In this document: piece after piece, positions 56,328 to 64,000 of the stretch
Position numbering within the stretch: position 1 is the first letter of the stretch
How the letters are laid out: the number at the start of each line of letters is the position of its first letter
Origin: Rhodococcus gordoniae
GTDB taxonomy: Bacteria > Actinomycetota > Actinomycetes > Mycobacteriales > Mycobacteriaceae
Direction of reading: 5' to 3'
Assembly: GCF_001646655.1 (NCBI RefSeq)
Contig: NZ_LPZN01000048.1
Location: forward strand, 1 to 64,000
Length of the DNA: 64,000 nucleotides
Made by a program: the position numbers and the translations under genes
The notes under the pieces: generated by a model
Told to the model about the DNA's origin: nothing
What the model saw: only the letters and a program-made list of their open reading frames with translations
Database searches by the model: none

Positions 56328-56486
56328 ATGAAGCGGACGCTGCATGCCCTGGACAGGATCCAGGAACGACTCGAGTCGGAATTGGATTCGAGGCCTCCGG
56401 CCTCCGAGAAGGACGCCGGTTACCGGTCCGGGATCTCCGAGGCGCTGGTGTGCGTGATGGAGGTGCGGCAGTCGCTCGCACGGTGA
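56328..56486 (+). CDS. 52-residue microprotein with GYRS motif (paralogue)
   Basis: MKRTLHALDRIQERLESELD, a loop (SRPPASEKDA), then GYRSGISEALVCVMEVRQSL and AR. The layout repeats that of the 55-residue neighbour: AL-helix, Ala/Ser/Asp loop, GYRS, then a helix of hydrophobic residues. The two are probably distant paralogues. The ATG lies 21 nt after the previous stop. It may pair with the 55-residue protein as a heterodimer; that is inferred. Function unknown. Confidence 0.6.
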   Translation: MKRTLHALDRIQERLESELDSRPPASEKDAGYRSGISEALVCVMEVRQSLAR

Positions 56487-56615
56487 GTATGTCGTGAAGC
56501 CGGGTCGGGCGTGCGTTCCCCACAGGGAGCGCACGCCCGATCCTGTCGTGGTGGCGCGGTACGGCCCGAACCTGGAGAATGGGAAAGTTCAACTTTCTAC
56601 CCACAGGAGGCACTC

Positions 56616-58274
56616 GTGGCCGACGGACCGCTCATCGTCCAGTCCGACAAGACCGTGCTTCTCGAGGTCGACCACGAGGGCGCCGACGCGGCTCGTCAGG
56701 CGATCGCACCGTTCGCCGAACTCGAACGCGCCCCCGAGCACATCCACACCTACCGGGTGACGCCGCTGGCACTGTGGAACGCCCGTGCCGCCGGTCACGA
56801 CGCCGAGCAGGTCGTCGACGCGCTGGTTTCGCATTCCCGGTTCGCTGTCCCGCAGGCCCTGCTCGTCGACATCGTCGACACCATGAGCCGCTACGGGCGT
56901 CTCCAGCTGGTCAAGCACCCCGCGCACGGCCTGACCCTGGTCAGCCTCGACCGCGCGGTGCTCGCCGAGGTTCTCCGGAACAAGAAGATCGCGCCGATGC
57001 TCGGCGCCCACATCGACGACGACACCGTGATCGTGCACCCGAGCGAACGCGGACGTGTCAAACAGATGCTGCTGAAGATCGGCTGGCCGGCCGAGGACCT
57101 CGCCGGCTACGTCGACGGCGAGGCCCACCCCGTCTCGCTGGACTTCGAGACGAACCCGTGGCACCTGCGCGACTACCAGGAACTGGCCGCCGACTCGTTC
57201 TGGGCAGGCGGCTCGGGTGTCGTGGTGCTGCCGTGCGGCGCCGGAAAGACCATGGTCGGTGCCGCCGCGATGGCGAAGGCCGGCGCGACGACGCTCATCC
57301 TCGTGACGAACACCGTCGCCGGGCGGCAGTGGAAGCGGGAGCTGATCGCCCGCACCTCCCTCACCGAGGAGGAGATCGGCGAGTACTCGGGTGAGAAGAA
57401 GGAGATCCGCCCGGTCACCATCGCCACCTACCAGGTGATCACCCGCAAGTCGAAGGGCGAATACCGCAATCTCGAGTTGTTCGACTCCCGCGACTGGGGG
57501 CTGATGATCTACGACGAGGTGCACCTGCTGCCGGCACCGGTCTTCCGGATGACCGCCGACCTGCAGTCCCGCCGGCGCCTCGGCCTCACCGCGACCCTCG
57601 TGCGCGAGGACGGACGCGAAGGCGACGTCTTCTCGCTCATCGGCCCGAAGCGGTTCGACGCGCCGTGGAAGGACATCGAGGCCCAGGGCTGGATCGCGCC
57701 CGCCGACTGTGTGGAGGTTCGCGTCACCCTCACCGATGCCGAGCGCATGGCGTACGCCGTGGCCGAGCCCGAGGAGCGGTACAAGCTGTGCTCGACCGCC
57801 CGTACCAAGATCCCGGTGGTGAAGTCGATCCTCGCGCAGCACCGCGATGCACCGACGCTGATCATCGGTGCTTACATCGATCAGCTCGACGAGCTGGGCG
57901 AAGCGCTCGACGCCCCCGTCATCAAGGGTTCGACGAAGACGAAGGAACGCGAGGCGCTGTTCGACCGGTTCCGTGCCGGCGAGTTGAAGGTGCTGGTGGT
58001 GTCGAAGGTCGCGAACTTCTCCATCGATCTGCCGGAGGCCTCCGTCGCGATCCAGGTGTCGGGCACGTTCGGGTCGCGGCAGGAGGAGGCCCAGCGTCTC
58101 GGGCGGCTGTTGCGTCCCAAGCACGACGGCGGGCAGGCCCACTTCTACTCCGTCGTCTCGCGCGACACCCTCGACGCGGAGTACGCCGCGCACCGCCAGC
58201 GGTTCCTCGCCGAGCAGGGCTACGCGTACCGGATCACCGATGCCGACGATCTGCTGGGCCCGCAGATCGGCTGA
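56616..58274 (+). CDS. XPB/Ssl2-type DNA helicase (Rv0861c-like)
   Basis: A 552-residue superfamily 2 helicase. The N-terminal damage-recognition-like domain (about 1-150) precedes Walker A LPCGAGKT (205-212), then DEVH in YDEVHLLPAPVF (motif II, 300-303), SAT-type RLGLTATLVREDGREGD (motif III), IIGAYIDQLDELGEAL and QEEAQRLGRLLRPK (motif VI). Bacterial XPB enzymes unwind DNA 3' to 5' and are thought to act in repair. The GTG at 56616 is 5 nt after AGGAGG. The long gap to the microprotein cluster (130 nt) suggests its own promoter, but a shared transcript is possible. Confidence 0.9.
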   Translation: MADGPLIVQSDKTVLLEVDHEGADAARQAIAPFAELERAPEHIHTYRVTPLALWNARAAGHDAEQVVDALVSHSRFAVPQALLVDIVDTMSRYGRLQLVKHPAHGLTLVSLDRAVLAEVLRNKKIAPMLGAHIDDDTVIVHPSERGRVKQMLLKIGWPAEDLAGYVDGEAHPVSLDFETNPWHLRDYQELAADSFWAGGSGVVVLPCGAGKTMVGAAAMAKAGATTLILVTNTVAGRQWKRELIARTSLTEEEIGEYSGEKKEIRPVTIATYQVITRKSKGEYRNLELFDSRDWGLMIYDEVHLLPAPVFRMTADLQSRRRLGLTATLVREDGREGDVFSLIGPKRFDAPWKDIEAQGWIAPADCVEVRVTLTDAERMAYAVAEPEERYKLCSTARTKIPVVKSILAQHRDAPTLIIGAYIDQLDELGEALDAPVIKGSTKTKEREALFDRFRAGELKVLVVSKVANFSIDLPEASVAIQVSGTFGSRQEEAQRLGRLLRPKHDGGQAHFYSVVSRDTLDAEYAAHRQRFLAEQGYAYRITDADDLLGPQIG

Positions 58275-58316
58275 CTGCCCGCGGGAGGCCGTTCGGGGCT
58301 CCCATAAGCTGGTGGC

Positions 58317-58985
58317 GTGCGCCGCTTCGACTTCCCCCTGGACCTTCCCCATGCCAAGGCCGTGAACCAGACCCTCGCGGATGTCCGTCGTCTGCGGTGG
58401 TCGGCGATATTCGTCGGCGTGGTGTGTGTCGCCGGTGCGGTGGGCCTGTTCCTGCTCGGCGAGAGCTGGTCGTACATCGTCGCCGCCGTGCTGGCCGTGG
58501 CGGCCGCGACGTCGGTGTGGGTGGCGCTGTGGGCACCGCGCAAGGTCGGGACCATCGAGCAGCTCTATCACGACAGCCCGCTCGTTCCGGCTGTCGTCGC
58601 GGCGAAGCGCGCCCGCGGGTTGACGCTCCTCGCTCTGGTGGACATCGCGAAGCCCGAGACGACGGGCCGGCACTTCGCCCTCGTCACCCGCAACGTGGAA
58701 GCGGTCCCCGGCCACCGCATCGCTATCGGCGAGCGGGTGCCGTGTGCCGCGGTCCTCTCCGACCGCACGACCCGCAACGACTCGGGTGTGTGGCAGATGG
58801 TCGGGCCGATGCCGATCGCGTGGGGCACCCGCGACAAGAAGGTCATCGCCGATGCCGTCGCACAGATTCCCGACGTCGAGTGGCGCGTGCTGAAGGACCA
58901 GCTGAAGAGGGTGGACGAGGTCGATGCCACCGACGAGCGTCGTCTCGAGCTGTCGAGCAAGGAACTGCCGCCGGAATTGCGGTGA
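58317..58985 (+). CDS. DUF3239 family membrane protein
   Basis: A 222-residue protein. After MRRFDFPLDLPHAKAVNQTL come two hydrophobic helices (about 29-48 and 52-71), then a soluble domain with APRKVGTIEQLYHDSPLVPA, LALVDIAKPETTGRHFALVT and NDSGVWQMVGPMPIAWGTRD. This is the DUF3239 layout of mycobacteria and relatives. GTG 58317 lies 6 nt after TAAGCT (58305-58310), so it is probably a leaderless transcript. Its stop overlaps the GNAT gene's GTG (GTGA). Function unknown. Confidence 0.78.
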   Translation: MRRFDFPLDLPHAKAVNQTLADVRRLRWSAIFVGVVCVAGAVGLFLLGESWSYIVAAVLAVAAATSVWVALWAPRKVGTIEQLYHDSPLVPAVVAAKRARGLTLLALVDIAKPETTGRHFALVTRNVEAVPGHRIAIGERVPCAAVLSDRTTRNDSGVWQMVGPMPIAWGTRDKKVIADAVAQIPDVEWRVLKDQLKRVDEVDATDERRLELSSKELPPELR

Positions 58986-59566
58986 CCCGGAAGTTCGGTG
59001 ACATGGAGATTCGCACGCTGACCGACGACGTGGTGGTGCTCTCGCCGCCTCGCTCGGCCGATGTCGACGCCATCACCGAAGCGTGCCGGGACCCGCTGAT
59101 CGCCCGCTGGACCACCGTGCCCTCTCCCTACACCCGGCCGGACGCGCGGCATTTCGTCGAGGACATCGTTCCGGCCAAGTGGGAGAACGGTTTCCCCGAT
59201 TGGGCGATACGATCCGCCGCAGACGGGGCGTTGTGCGGCATGGTCGGATTCGTCCCGCGCGAGAGCGCGGATCCGGAGATCGGCTACTGGATCGCCCCGG
59301 CCGCGCGGCGCCGGAGTCTCGCGACCGCCGCGGTGCGACTGGCATGCGGTTTCGCGTTCGCCCCGGACGGCCTGAACGTCCGGCGGGTCGCCTGGCGCGC
59401 CTTCGTCGGCAACCGTGCCTCCGCTGCCGTCGCACGGCGGGTCGGATTCCGGTACGAGGGCATCGTCCGGAACGGTCTCGTCCAGCGCGGCGTTCCGCGG
59501 GACGTGTGGGTCGCCGGGCTGTCTGCCGACGACCCACCCGGACCCGTGGACGGCTGGCCCTTGTAG
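58982..59566 (+). CDS. GNAT-family N-acetyltransferase (RimJ/RimL-like)
   Basis: A 194-residue acetyltransferase. FPDWAIRSAADGALCGMVGF and DPEIGYWIAPAARRRSLATA form the central beta strands and the acetyl-CoA pyrophosphate-binding loop (motif A); the second half has NVRRVAWRAFVGNRASAAVA and RRVGFRYEGIVRNGLVQRG, typical of RimJ/RimL-type members that acetylate protein N-termini or small molecules. The GTG at 58982 overlaps the DUF3239 stop; an in-frame ATG at 59003 would shorten it by seven residues. It converges with the oxidoreductase gene with a 4-nt gap. Confidence 0.85.
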   Translation: MTRKFGDMEIRTLTDDVVVLSPPRSADVDAITEACRDPLIARWTTVPSPYTRPDARHFVEDIVPAKWENGFPDWAIRSAADGALCGMVGFVPRESADPEIGYWIAPAARRRSLATAAVRLACGFAFAPDGLNVRRVAWRAFVGNRASAAVARRVGFRYEGIVRNGLVQRGVPRDVWVAGLSADDPPGPVDGWPL

Positions 59567-59570
59567 GCCG

Positions 59571-60557
59571 TCACGCGAGGTGAGGAAGCACTTCCTTCTC
59601 GAGCAGTTCCAGCCCCGAGGTGTCGTAGGCGGCCTCGGGCACGTAGAAGATCGCGTACTCGAGTCCCTGCTTCTTCAGGGCAGTGAGGTTCTCGACGATC
59701 TGCTCGGGGGTGCCGACGGCAGGCATCCCCCGGAAGGCGTCGAGCGCCCCGTCGGCCTTCTCCGGTCCCACGATCGGTTCGAGACGGGCCCGCAGCGCCT
59801 CGAGTCGGTCCTGCACCTCGGCTTCGGTGCGGCCGATCGCCACGTTGTAGTTGGCCGACCGCACGATCGCGCCGAAGTCGGTGCCGACCTCGGCGCAGTG
59901 CTCCCGCAGGATCTCCGATTTGCGCGCGAAACCTTCGGGTGTGCCGTCGAAGTTGGTGTACTGCGCGTACTTCGCGGCGATCTTCAAGGTCACCTTCTCG
60001 CCGCCGCCCGCGATCCACAGCGGAATACCGCCCTCCTGCAGCGGAAGCGGACGGACGATCGCGCCGTCGACGGTGTAGTGCCTGCCGGAGAAGGTCGCGG
60101 AACCCGTGGTCCAGGCCTGCCGGAGGATCTGTACGCCCTCGTCGAGGCGGCGCAGTCGCTCACCCGCCGACGGGAAACCGTAACCGTATGCGCGCCATTC
60201 GTGTTCGTACCAGCCACCGCCGATACCCATCTCGATGCGTCCGCCGGAGATGATGTCGGTGGTGGCCGCGACCTTCGCGAGGTAGGCCGGGTTGCGGTAG
60301 GCCATGGCGGTGCACATCTGGCCGATGCGCACGCGCTCGGTGACGGCCGCGAAGGCCGACACGAGGGTCCATGCCTCGTGGGTGGCCTCGTCGGTGGGTG
60401 CAGGGACCGTGTGGAAATGGTCGTACACCCAGATCGAGTCCCACGGGCCGCGATCGGCGCGGACCGCGAGGTCGCGCATCACCTGCCACTGGTCGGAGGG
60501 ATCGATGTCGACGAGGTCCAGTCGCCAGCCCTGGGGGACGAACAATCCGAAGCGCAT
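59571..60557 (-). CDS. LLM-class F420-dependent oxidoreductase
   Basis: A 328-residue TIM-barrel enzyme starting MRFGLFVPQGWRLDLVDIDP. WDSIWVYDHFHTVPAPTDEA carries the active-site histidine and GQMCTAMAYRNPAYLAKVAA the F420 site; GGRIEMGIGGGWYEHEWRAY is a typical barrel segment, and a later PLPLQEGGIPLWIAGGGEKV follows. It likely uses reduced F420 to reduce a small substrate. ATG 60557 lies close to a TTAGGA -10-like box on the minus strand. It is a second member beside the fragment at the window's left end. Confidence 0.86.
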   Translation of the reverse strand: MRFGLFVPQGWRLDLVDIDPSDQWQVMRDLAVRADRGPWDSIWVYDHFHTVPAPTDEATHEAWTLVSAFAAVTERVRIGQMCTAMAYRNPAYLAKVAATTDIISGGRIEMGIGGGWYEHEWRAYGYGFPSAGERLRRLDEGVQILRQAWTTGSATFSGRHYTVDGAIVRPLPLQEGGIPLWIAGGGEKVTLKIAAKYAQYTNFDGTPEGFARKSEILREHCAEVGTDFGAIVRSANYNVAIGRTEAEVQDRLEALRARLEPIVGPEKADGALDAFRGMPAVGTPEQIVENLTALKKQGLEYAIFYVPEAAYDTSGLELLEKEVLPHLA

Positions 60558-60915
60558 GCGGGTCCTAAGGTCGAAGTGACGGTGTTCGGTGCCGGTTCGG
60601 CCGGCGCCACCTGTTCCAGTGTGCGACGCGGCCACGGCGAGTATCGCGGAACGAAGCGGAACATGCAGGCCGCTCCGAGCAGAGCGAGGCCGACACGGTC
60701 GGTGCCCCGGCGGCGAGGGACACCGGGACGACGGCGCCCACGGCGAACGGACCGACGCGCCGAGTTCGCGCGCGAGCAGTGCCGCGACGGGCGCACCCGC
60801 ACCCCGACCGGCTCCGAAGATCGCGGACGGCACGAAGACCGTCGTGATCGGAGGCTTCGGGCAGTAGCCCTTCGTCGTGCGTCCCCGGCCGGGAGCTCGG
60901 ATGATCCGGCAGAGC
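60558..60915 (-). other. Gap with possible decayed coding sequence
   Basis: A 358-nt stretch without an intact gene. On the minus strand there are short coding-like fragments in three frames: a GAGRGAGAPVAALLARELGA segment (60770-60833), FAVGAVVPVSLAAGAPT in a second frame and GTDRVGLALLGAACMFRFV in a third. Together they resemble a membrane protein broken by frameshifts, but I cannot name it. It may also be ordinary GC-rich spacer. Confidence 0.25.
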
Positions 60916-61779
60916 TCACCGGTCGGCGCGCCACCGCGACAGGCGACGTTCGATGGAGACGAGGATGCCGTTGAAGACGAGCCCGACGAGCGAGATCGCG
61001 ATGATGCCCGCGTACATGTCGGGGATCCGGAAGTTCAACTGCGACGCGGTGATCAGATATCCGAGACCTGCCTTCGCGCCGACCATCTCGGCTGCGATGA
61101 GCACCAGGATCGACGACGCCGCCGACATCCGGATACCGGTGAAGATCGTCGGCACCGCTGCGGGCAGGACGACCTTCCGGAACAGGAGGTGCGTCGGAAG
61201 ACCGAGCGAGCGCGCGGATTTCACCAGCAGCGGATCCACGGTGCGCACACCGGAGATGGTGTTGAGGAGGATCGGGAAGGTGCAGGCGTAGATCACCAAC
61301 GCGACCTTCGAGGTCTCCCCGATGCCCAGGATCAGGATGAACACCGGGAGCAGCGCGAGCGCGGCCGTGTTGCGGAAGACCTCCAGGATCGGGTTCGACA
61401 GGTCGGCGACGGGTTTGTACCATCCGATCGCCGCTCCGAGCGGCACCGCCACGGCGACCGCGACGAAGAACCCCACGAGCGCACGGGAGAGGCTCGCAGC
61501 CAGGTGGTCGGCGAGCCGGCCGTCGCCGATCAGGTCGGCGAAGGCACCGACCACGGTGGTGAACGGTGGCAGGAACACCTCGTCGACGAGCCCGACCCGG
61601 GGAGCGATCTCCCACAGGGCCAGGAAGGCGACGATCGCCACCGCGGGTTTGACGACACGCCACACCAGGGCGACGGTGCGCCGCCCGGCACTGCGCACCG
61701 GCGATCCGGCCGGCACGACGGCGGGCTCGGCGTGGCCGTCGGGCCCGGGCTTCGTCAGAACGGCACTAGTGCTGGACAT
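60916..61779 (-). CDS. ABC importer permease (sulfonate/nitrate/taurine type)
   Basis: A 287-residue permease with six helices and a hydrophilic 35-residue N-terminus. EVFRNTAALALLPVFILILG and the EAA-like loop KSARSLGLPTHLLFRKVVLP with AAVPTIFTGIRMSAASSILV are typical of the SsuC/TauC/NrtB family. It forms the membrane channel for the ATPase and binding protein encoded upstream. The ATG at 61779 lies 14 nt inside the ATPase gene. The substrate class is inferred only from the family. Confidence 0.87.
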   Translation of the reverse strand: MSSTSAVLTKPGPDGHAEPAVVPAGSPVRSAGRRTVALVWRVVKPAVAIVAFLALWEIAPRVGLVDEVFLPPFTTVVGAFADLIGDGRLADHLAASLSRALVGFFVAVAVAVPLGAAIGWYKPVADLSNPILEVFRNTAALALLPVFILILGIGETSKVALVIYACTFPILLNTISGVRTVDPLLVKSARSLGLPTHLLFRKVVLPAAVPTIFTGIRMSAASSILVLIAAEMVGAKAGLGYLITASQLNFRIPDMYAGIIAISLVGLVFNGILVSIERRLSRWRADR

Positions 61780-62593
61780 GCTGGGCCTCTTCCGTTGCCG
61801 TGGCGAGTTCGAGGTCGTGCGTGCGGGTCACCTCCGAGTGCAGCAGCGACCAGATGTCGTGCCGCAACGTCCGGAATGCCTCGCTCGAGCGGACGTCGTC
61901 GACGTTCCGGTCGATGTCGACGTCGACGATCGTCTTGATCCGGCCCGGTCGGGACGTGAGGACCGCGACGCGCTGCCCGAGATACACGGCTTCGTCGATG
62001 CCGTGGGTGATGAACAGGATGGTCTTACCGGTCTCGCGCCGGATGCGGAGCAGTTCGTCCTGCAGGGATTCACGGGTCTGGGCGTCGAGTGCCGCGAACG
62101 GCTCGTCCATGAGCAGGACCTCGGGGTCGAAGGCGAGGCTGCGCGCGATGGCGACGCGCTGCTTCATGCCTCCCGACAACTCGTGCGGGTAGCGGTCGCC
62201 GAATCCGTGCAGTCCCACGAGATCGAGGTAGTGCCCGGCGAGCTCACGCCGCTCCCGTTTGGGCAGCCCCTTGGCCTCCAGACCGAATTCGATGTTGTGG
62301 CGGGCCGTGCGCCACGGGAGCAGTGCGTACTGCTGGAAGACGATTCCGCGATCCAGACCGGGGCCGGTGACGGGACGGCCGTCGAGCAGGATCTGTCCAG
62401 AGGTCGGCGTACCGAGACCACCGAGAAGGTCGAGCAGGGTGGACTTTCCGCAACCGCTCGGGCCGACCAGCACGAGGAACTCGCCGTCGGCGAGGTCGAT
62501 GCTGATGTCGTCGAGAGCGGTGAAGGTATCGCTCGTGCCGCGTACCGGGAACTGCTTGGTGACGTGGTCGATCCGGAGTTTGGGCTCGCTCAC
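61766..62593 (-). CDS. ABC importer ATPase (SsuB/TauB type)
   Basis: A 275-residue ATPase. VGPSGCGKSTLLDLLGG is Walker A (about 44-60), ELSGGMKQRVAIARSLAF the signature, LLMDEPFAALDAQTRESLQD Walker B and ITHGIDEAVYLG the switch region. QYALLPWRTARHNIEFGL is the Q-loop of the SsuB/TauB/NrtD family. The start is a GTG at 62593 overlapping the binding-protein stop (GTGA), and its 3' end overlaps the permease start. It energises uptake of an oxyanion or sulfonate-type substrate. Confidence 0.88.
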   Translation of the reverse strand: MSEPKLRIDHVTKQFPVRGTSDTFTALDDISIDLADGEFLVLVGPSGCGKSTLLDLLGGLGTPTSGQILLDGRPVTGPGLDRGIVFQQYALLPWRTARHNIEFGLEAKGLPKRERRELAGHYLDLVGLHGFGDRYPHELSGGMKQRVAIARSLAFDPEVLLMDEPFAALDAQTRESLQDELLRIRRETGKTILFITHGIDEAVYLGQRVAVLTSRPGRIKTIVDVDIDRNVDDVRSSEAFRTLRHDIWSLLHSEVTRTHDLELATATEEAQHVQH

Positions 62594-63675
62594 TTCGCCT
62601 CCACGAGAGGTTCACCGTTCGGGCCGCTGGTGGGTTCGTAGGTGCCGTTGGCGTAGGGATTGAACTCGTTCGTGAAGACGTCGTCGAGGTCGATCTGTCC
62701 TTCGTCGAGTTCGCCGTTGCGCGTGAGCCAGTCGATCCAGGTCCGAATCTCCTGGTCGGTGATCACTCCGCCGGGTCCGGCCACGCCGGGGCTGCGCCAG
62801 TACTCGACGAGGCTCGTCGACTCGTTGCGTCCGCGCCCCTCGATGATCTCCTTGTACTTCGCGATCACCTCGTCGCGCGGGGTGACCTGCGTCCAGCGGA
62901 TGGCACGGGCCGTGCCCTGCACCAGATCCGCGACGGCGCCGCGGTTCCGCTCGATGAAGTCGTCGCGGAACACCAGGGTTCCGTAGGAGAACGATCCGAA
63001 GAGGGATTCGTCGGTGAACAACGGGCGGATGCCGCCTCGTTCGACGGCGGTCTCACGGAACACGCTGCCGAGCGTTCCGACGTCGATCTGTCCTTCGCGC
63101 AGAGCCTGTTCCGTATTGACGGGCGGCACCACGATCAGTTCGACCTGCGCGATCTCCTCCGCGGTCAGGCCCTGCTGGGCGAGCCATTCCCGGACGAGAA
63201 ATTCGTGGTGGGCGCCGAGGGTGTTCATGCCGACCTTCTTGCCGATCAGATCGCGTGCGGTGCGGATCGGATTGTCCTCGAGGACGAAGTAGCCGGTGAA
63301 GGTCTGCTCGTCGGAACCGTAGTAGGCGAGCACGGAGGTCAGCGGGGAGTTGCCGGCCTGCGCCTTGATCACGGCGCCGTTGAACGCGCCACCGAAGTCG
63401 ACCTGGTTCGTGGCGGTGTTCTGGAGCGACTGGGGGCCGTTGCCGTTGTCTCCGATCCACTCCAGTTCGACGTCTTCGAAGTACCCGAGCGCTTCGGCGA
63501 GTTCGGGGAATCCGACCTGGCCGGCCGAACCCTCGTAACGGAGGACGGTTCTTCCGTCCGCGGTGGTGGTCGCCCCCGACCCCGAGCACGCGGTCGCGAC
63601 GGAGGTGAGGGTGAGAAACGCTGCGGCGGCAGCGACGACGCGCAGACTACTTCTGCGCAGAGGGGATGCGGGCAT
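62590..63675 (-). CDS. ABC importer substrate-binding lipoprotein (SsuA/NrtA-like)
   Basis: A 361-residue lipoprotein. A basic start (MPASPLRRSSLRVV) and hydrophobic run end in SVATACSGSG, a lipobox with Cys about residue 30. The mature domain has GQVGFPELAEALGYFEDVEL, VDFGGAFNGAVIKAQAGNSP and GKKVGMNTLGAHHEFLVREW, which resemble periplasmic-binding domains of the SsuA/NMT1/NrtA family. It delivers a sulfonate, nitrate or similar ligand to the importer. GAGGA lies about 12 nt upstream of the chosen ATG. The neighbouring F420-dependent oxidoreductase may act on the imported substrate; that is speculation. Confidence 0.86.
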   Translation of the reverse strand: MPASPLRRSSLRVVAAAAAFLTLTSVATACSGSGATTTADGRTVLRYEGSAGQVGFPELAEALGYFEDVELEWIGDNGNGPQSLQNTATNQVDFGGAFNGAVIKAQAGNSPLTSVLAYYGSDEQTFTGYFVLEDNPIRTARDLIGKKVGMNTLGAHHEFLVREWLAQQGLTAEEIAQVELIVVPPVNTEQALREGQIDVGTLGSVFRETAVERGGIRPLFTDESLFGSFSYGTLVFRDDFIERNRGAVADLVQGTARAIRWTQVTPRDEVIAKYKEIIEGRGRNESTSLVEYWRSPGVAGPGGVITDQEIRTWIDWLTRNGELDEGQIDLDDVFTNEFNPYANGTYEPTSGPNGEPLVEAK

Positions 63676-63723
63676 CAGGATTCGAGTCCTCGTGTCGGCC
63701 CGAGGGTACGGGCGCGGTGATGG

Positions 63724-63744
63724 GTACCCGGCCCTTCCGGGTAC
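63724..63744. promoter_or_regulatory. Inverted repeat upstream of ABC importer operon
   Basis: GTACCCGG (63724-63731) and CCGGGTAC (63737-63744) are perfect 8-bp arms with a 5-nt spacer, 49-69 nt upstream of the binding-protein start codon. It could be an operator or a leader hairpin. A second small palindrome, CACCGGTG, lies at 63754-63761. The rest of 63745-63926 shows no gene. Confidence 0.4.
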
Positions 63745-63926
63745 AGGAACTACGCACCGGTGGTGCGACGATGGCATGACTGTCGCTCAGCGACAACACA
63801 ACCGACACTCGGACACGGTCCGTCCCCCTTCGGTGTTCTGCGACGGTGACAGCATCCCCGCCCGGCAGAGGTGGTCACAACGATTGTGCGCAGAGTGATC
63901 CGAAGTGGGTGAATCCTCGTCCACGC

Positions 63927-63967
63927 ACGACGAAGGCCGGCACATCGACTGTGCCGGCCTTCGTCGT
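63927..63967 (-). terminator. Strong 18-bp hairpin near right edge
   Basis: ACGACGAAGGCCGGCACA (63927-63944) pairs exactly with TGTGCCGGCCTTCGTCGT (63950-63967) over a 5-nt loop. A reverse-strand TGA at 63993-63995 could be the stop of a gene entering from the right, for which this would be the terminator; too little of that gene is in the window to call it. Confidence 0.75.
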
Positions 63968-64000
63968 GGTGGACACGATCCGCGCGGGCGCTTCACCGCC

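Noticed and set aside
63563-63898. A 111-codon plus-strand frame at the right end
   Set aside because: It overlaps the binding-protein gene's 5' end antisense and shows random Arg/Val/Thr composition without motifs.

Overview
The window looks like chromosomal DNA of a high-GC, mycolic-acid-containing actinobacterium, most likely Rhodococcus or a near relative. The reasons are strong GC bias, many GTG starts, many genes whose start codon lies about 7 nt after a TAnnnT -10 box (leaderless mRNAs), and a gene order that follows in pieces the Mycobacterium tuberculosis segment Rv0861c to Rv0909 (XPB helicase, Rv0862c, rpfA, yccF, cspB, Rv0875c/Rv0876c, DUF2530, MarR Rv0880, rRNA methylase Rv0881, Rv0882, sepH Rv0883c, serC, citA, gltA2, accD3, echA6, Rv0906, ctpE, Rv0909). 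The species call is an inference from recognisable families; no database search was possible.

Layout. 0-6.9 kb: end of an F420-dependent oxidoreductase, an Rv0909-type antitoxin-like protein, CtpE, an echA6/metallo-hydrolase pair, then a minus-strand SPFH / ribbon-helix-helix / shortened DUF2332 operon. 6.9-12.7 kb: flavin monooxygenase, HtrA-like protease, MFS exporter, ABC-F ATPase and S4 RNA-binding protein. 12.7-15.7 kb: a tightly overlapping XRE regulator / membrane protein / ABC ATPase / ABC permease operon. 15.8-26.9 kb: acyl-CoA and lipid genes (accD3, prpE-like, acyl-CoA dehydrogenase with a divergent TetR), a GOLPH3-like protein, a YihY-holin-DUF3618 envelope operon, and flavin/pyridine nucleotide genes. 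27-35 kb: a double-domain FKBP, two citrate synthases, pdxH, serC and sepH. 35-43 kb: membrane proteins, including two near-identical DUF7144 paralogues, an rRNA-methylase operon next to a six-copy tandem repeat, and a purine permease. 43-51 kb: PAP2 phosphatase, a sacsin-type ATPase, DUF3027, glutaminyl cyclase, an MFS protein and CspB. 51-53 kb: rpfA with an elaborate control region. 53-59 kb: the Rv0862c-like helicase-associated protein and XPB helicase, separated by a cluster of three very small genes. 59.5-64 kb: an F420-dependent oxidoreductase and a sulfonate/nitrate-type ABC importer.

Most of the window is core genome. The most interesting parts are: (1) the rpfA control region, which combines a perfect CRP-type palindrome, a promoter and a c-di-AMP (ydaO) riboswitch; (2) the microprotein cluster at 56.0-56.5 kb, in which two proteins share a GYRS-centred pattern; (3) the tandem FKBP; (4) the SPFH/RHH operon with a palindrome at its promoter; (5) a 15-bp inverted repeat before accD3; (6) a frameshifted beta-lactamase remnant upstream of gltA; and (7) the 22/23-bp tandem repeat. 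No tRNA, rRNA, CRISPR array, insertion sequence or prophage was seen.
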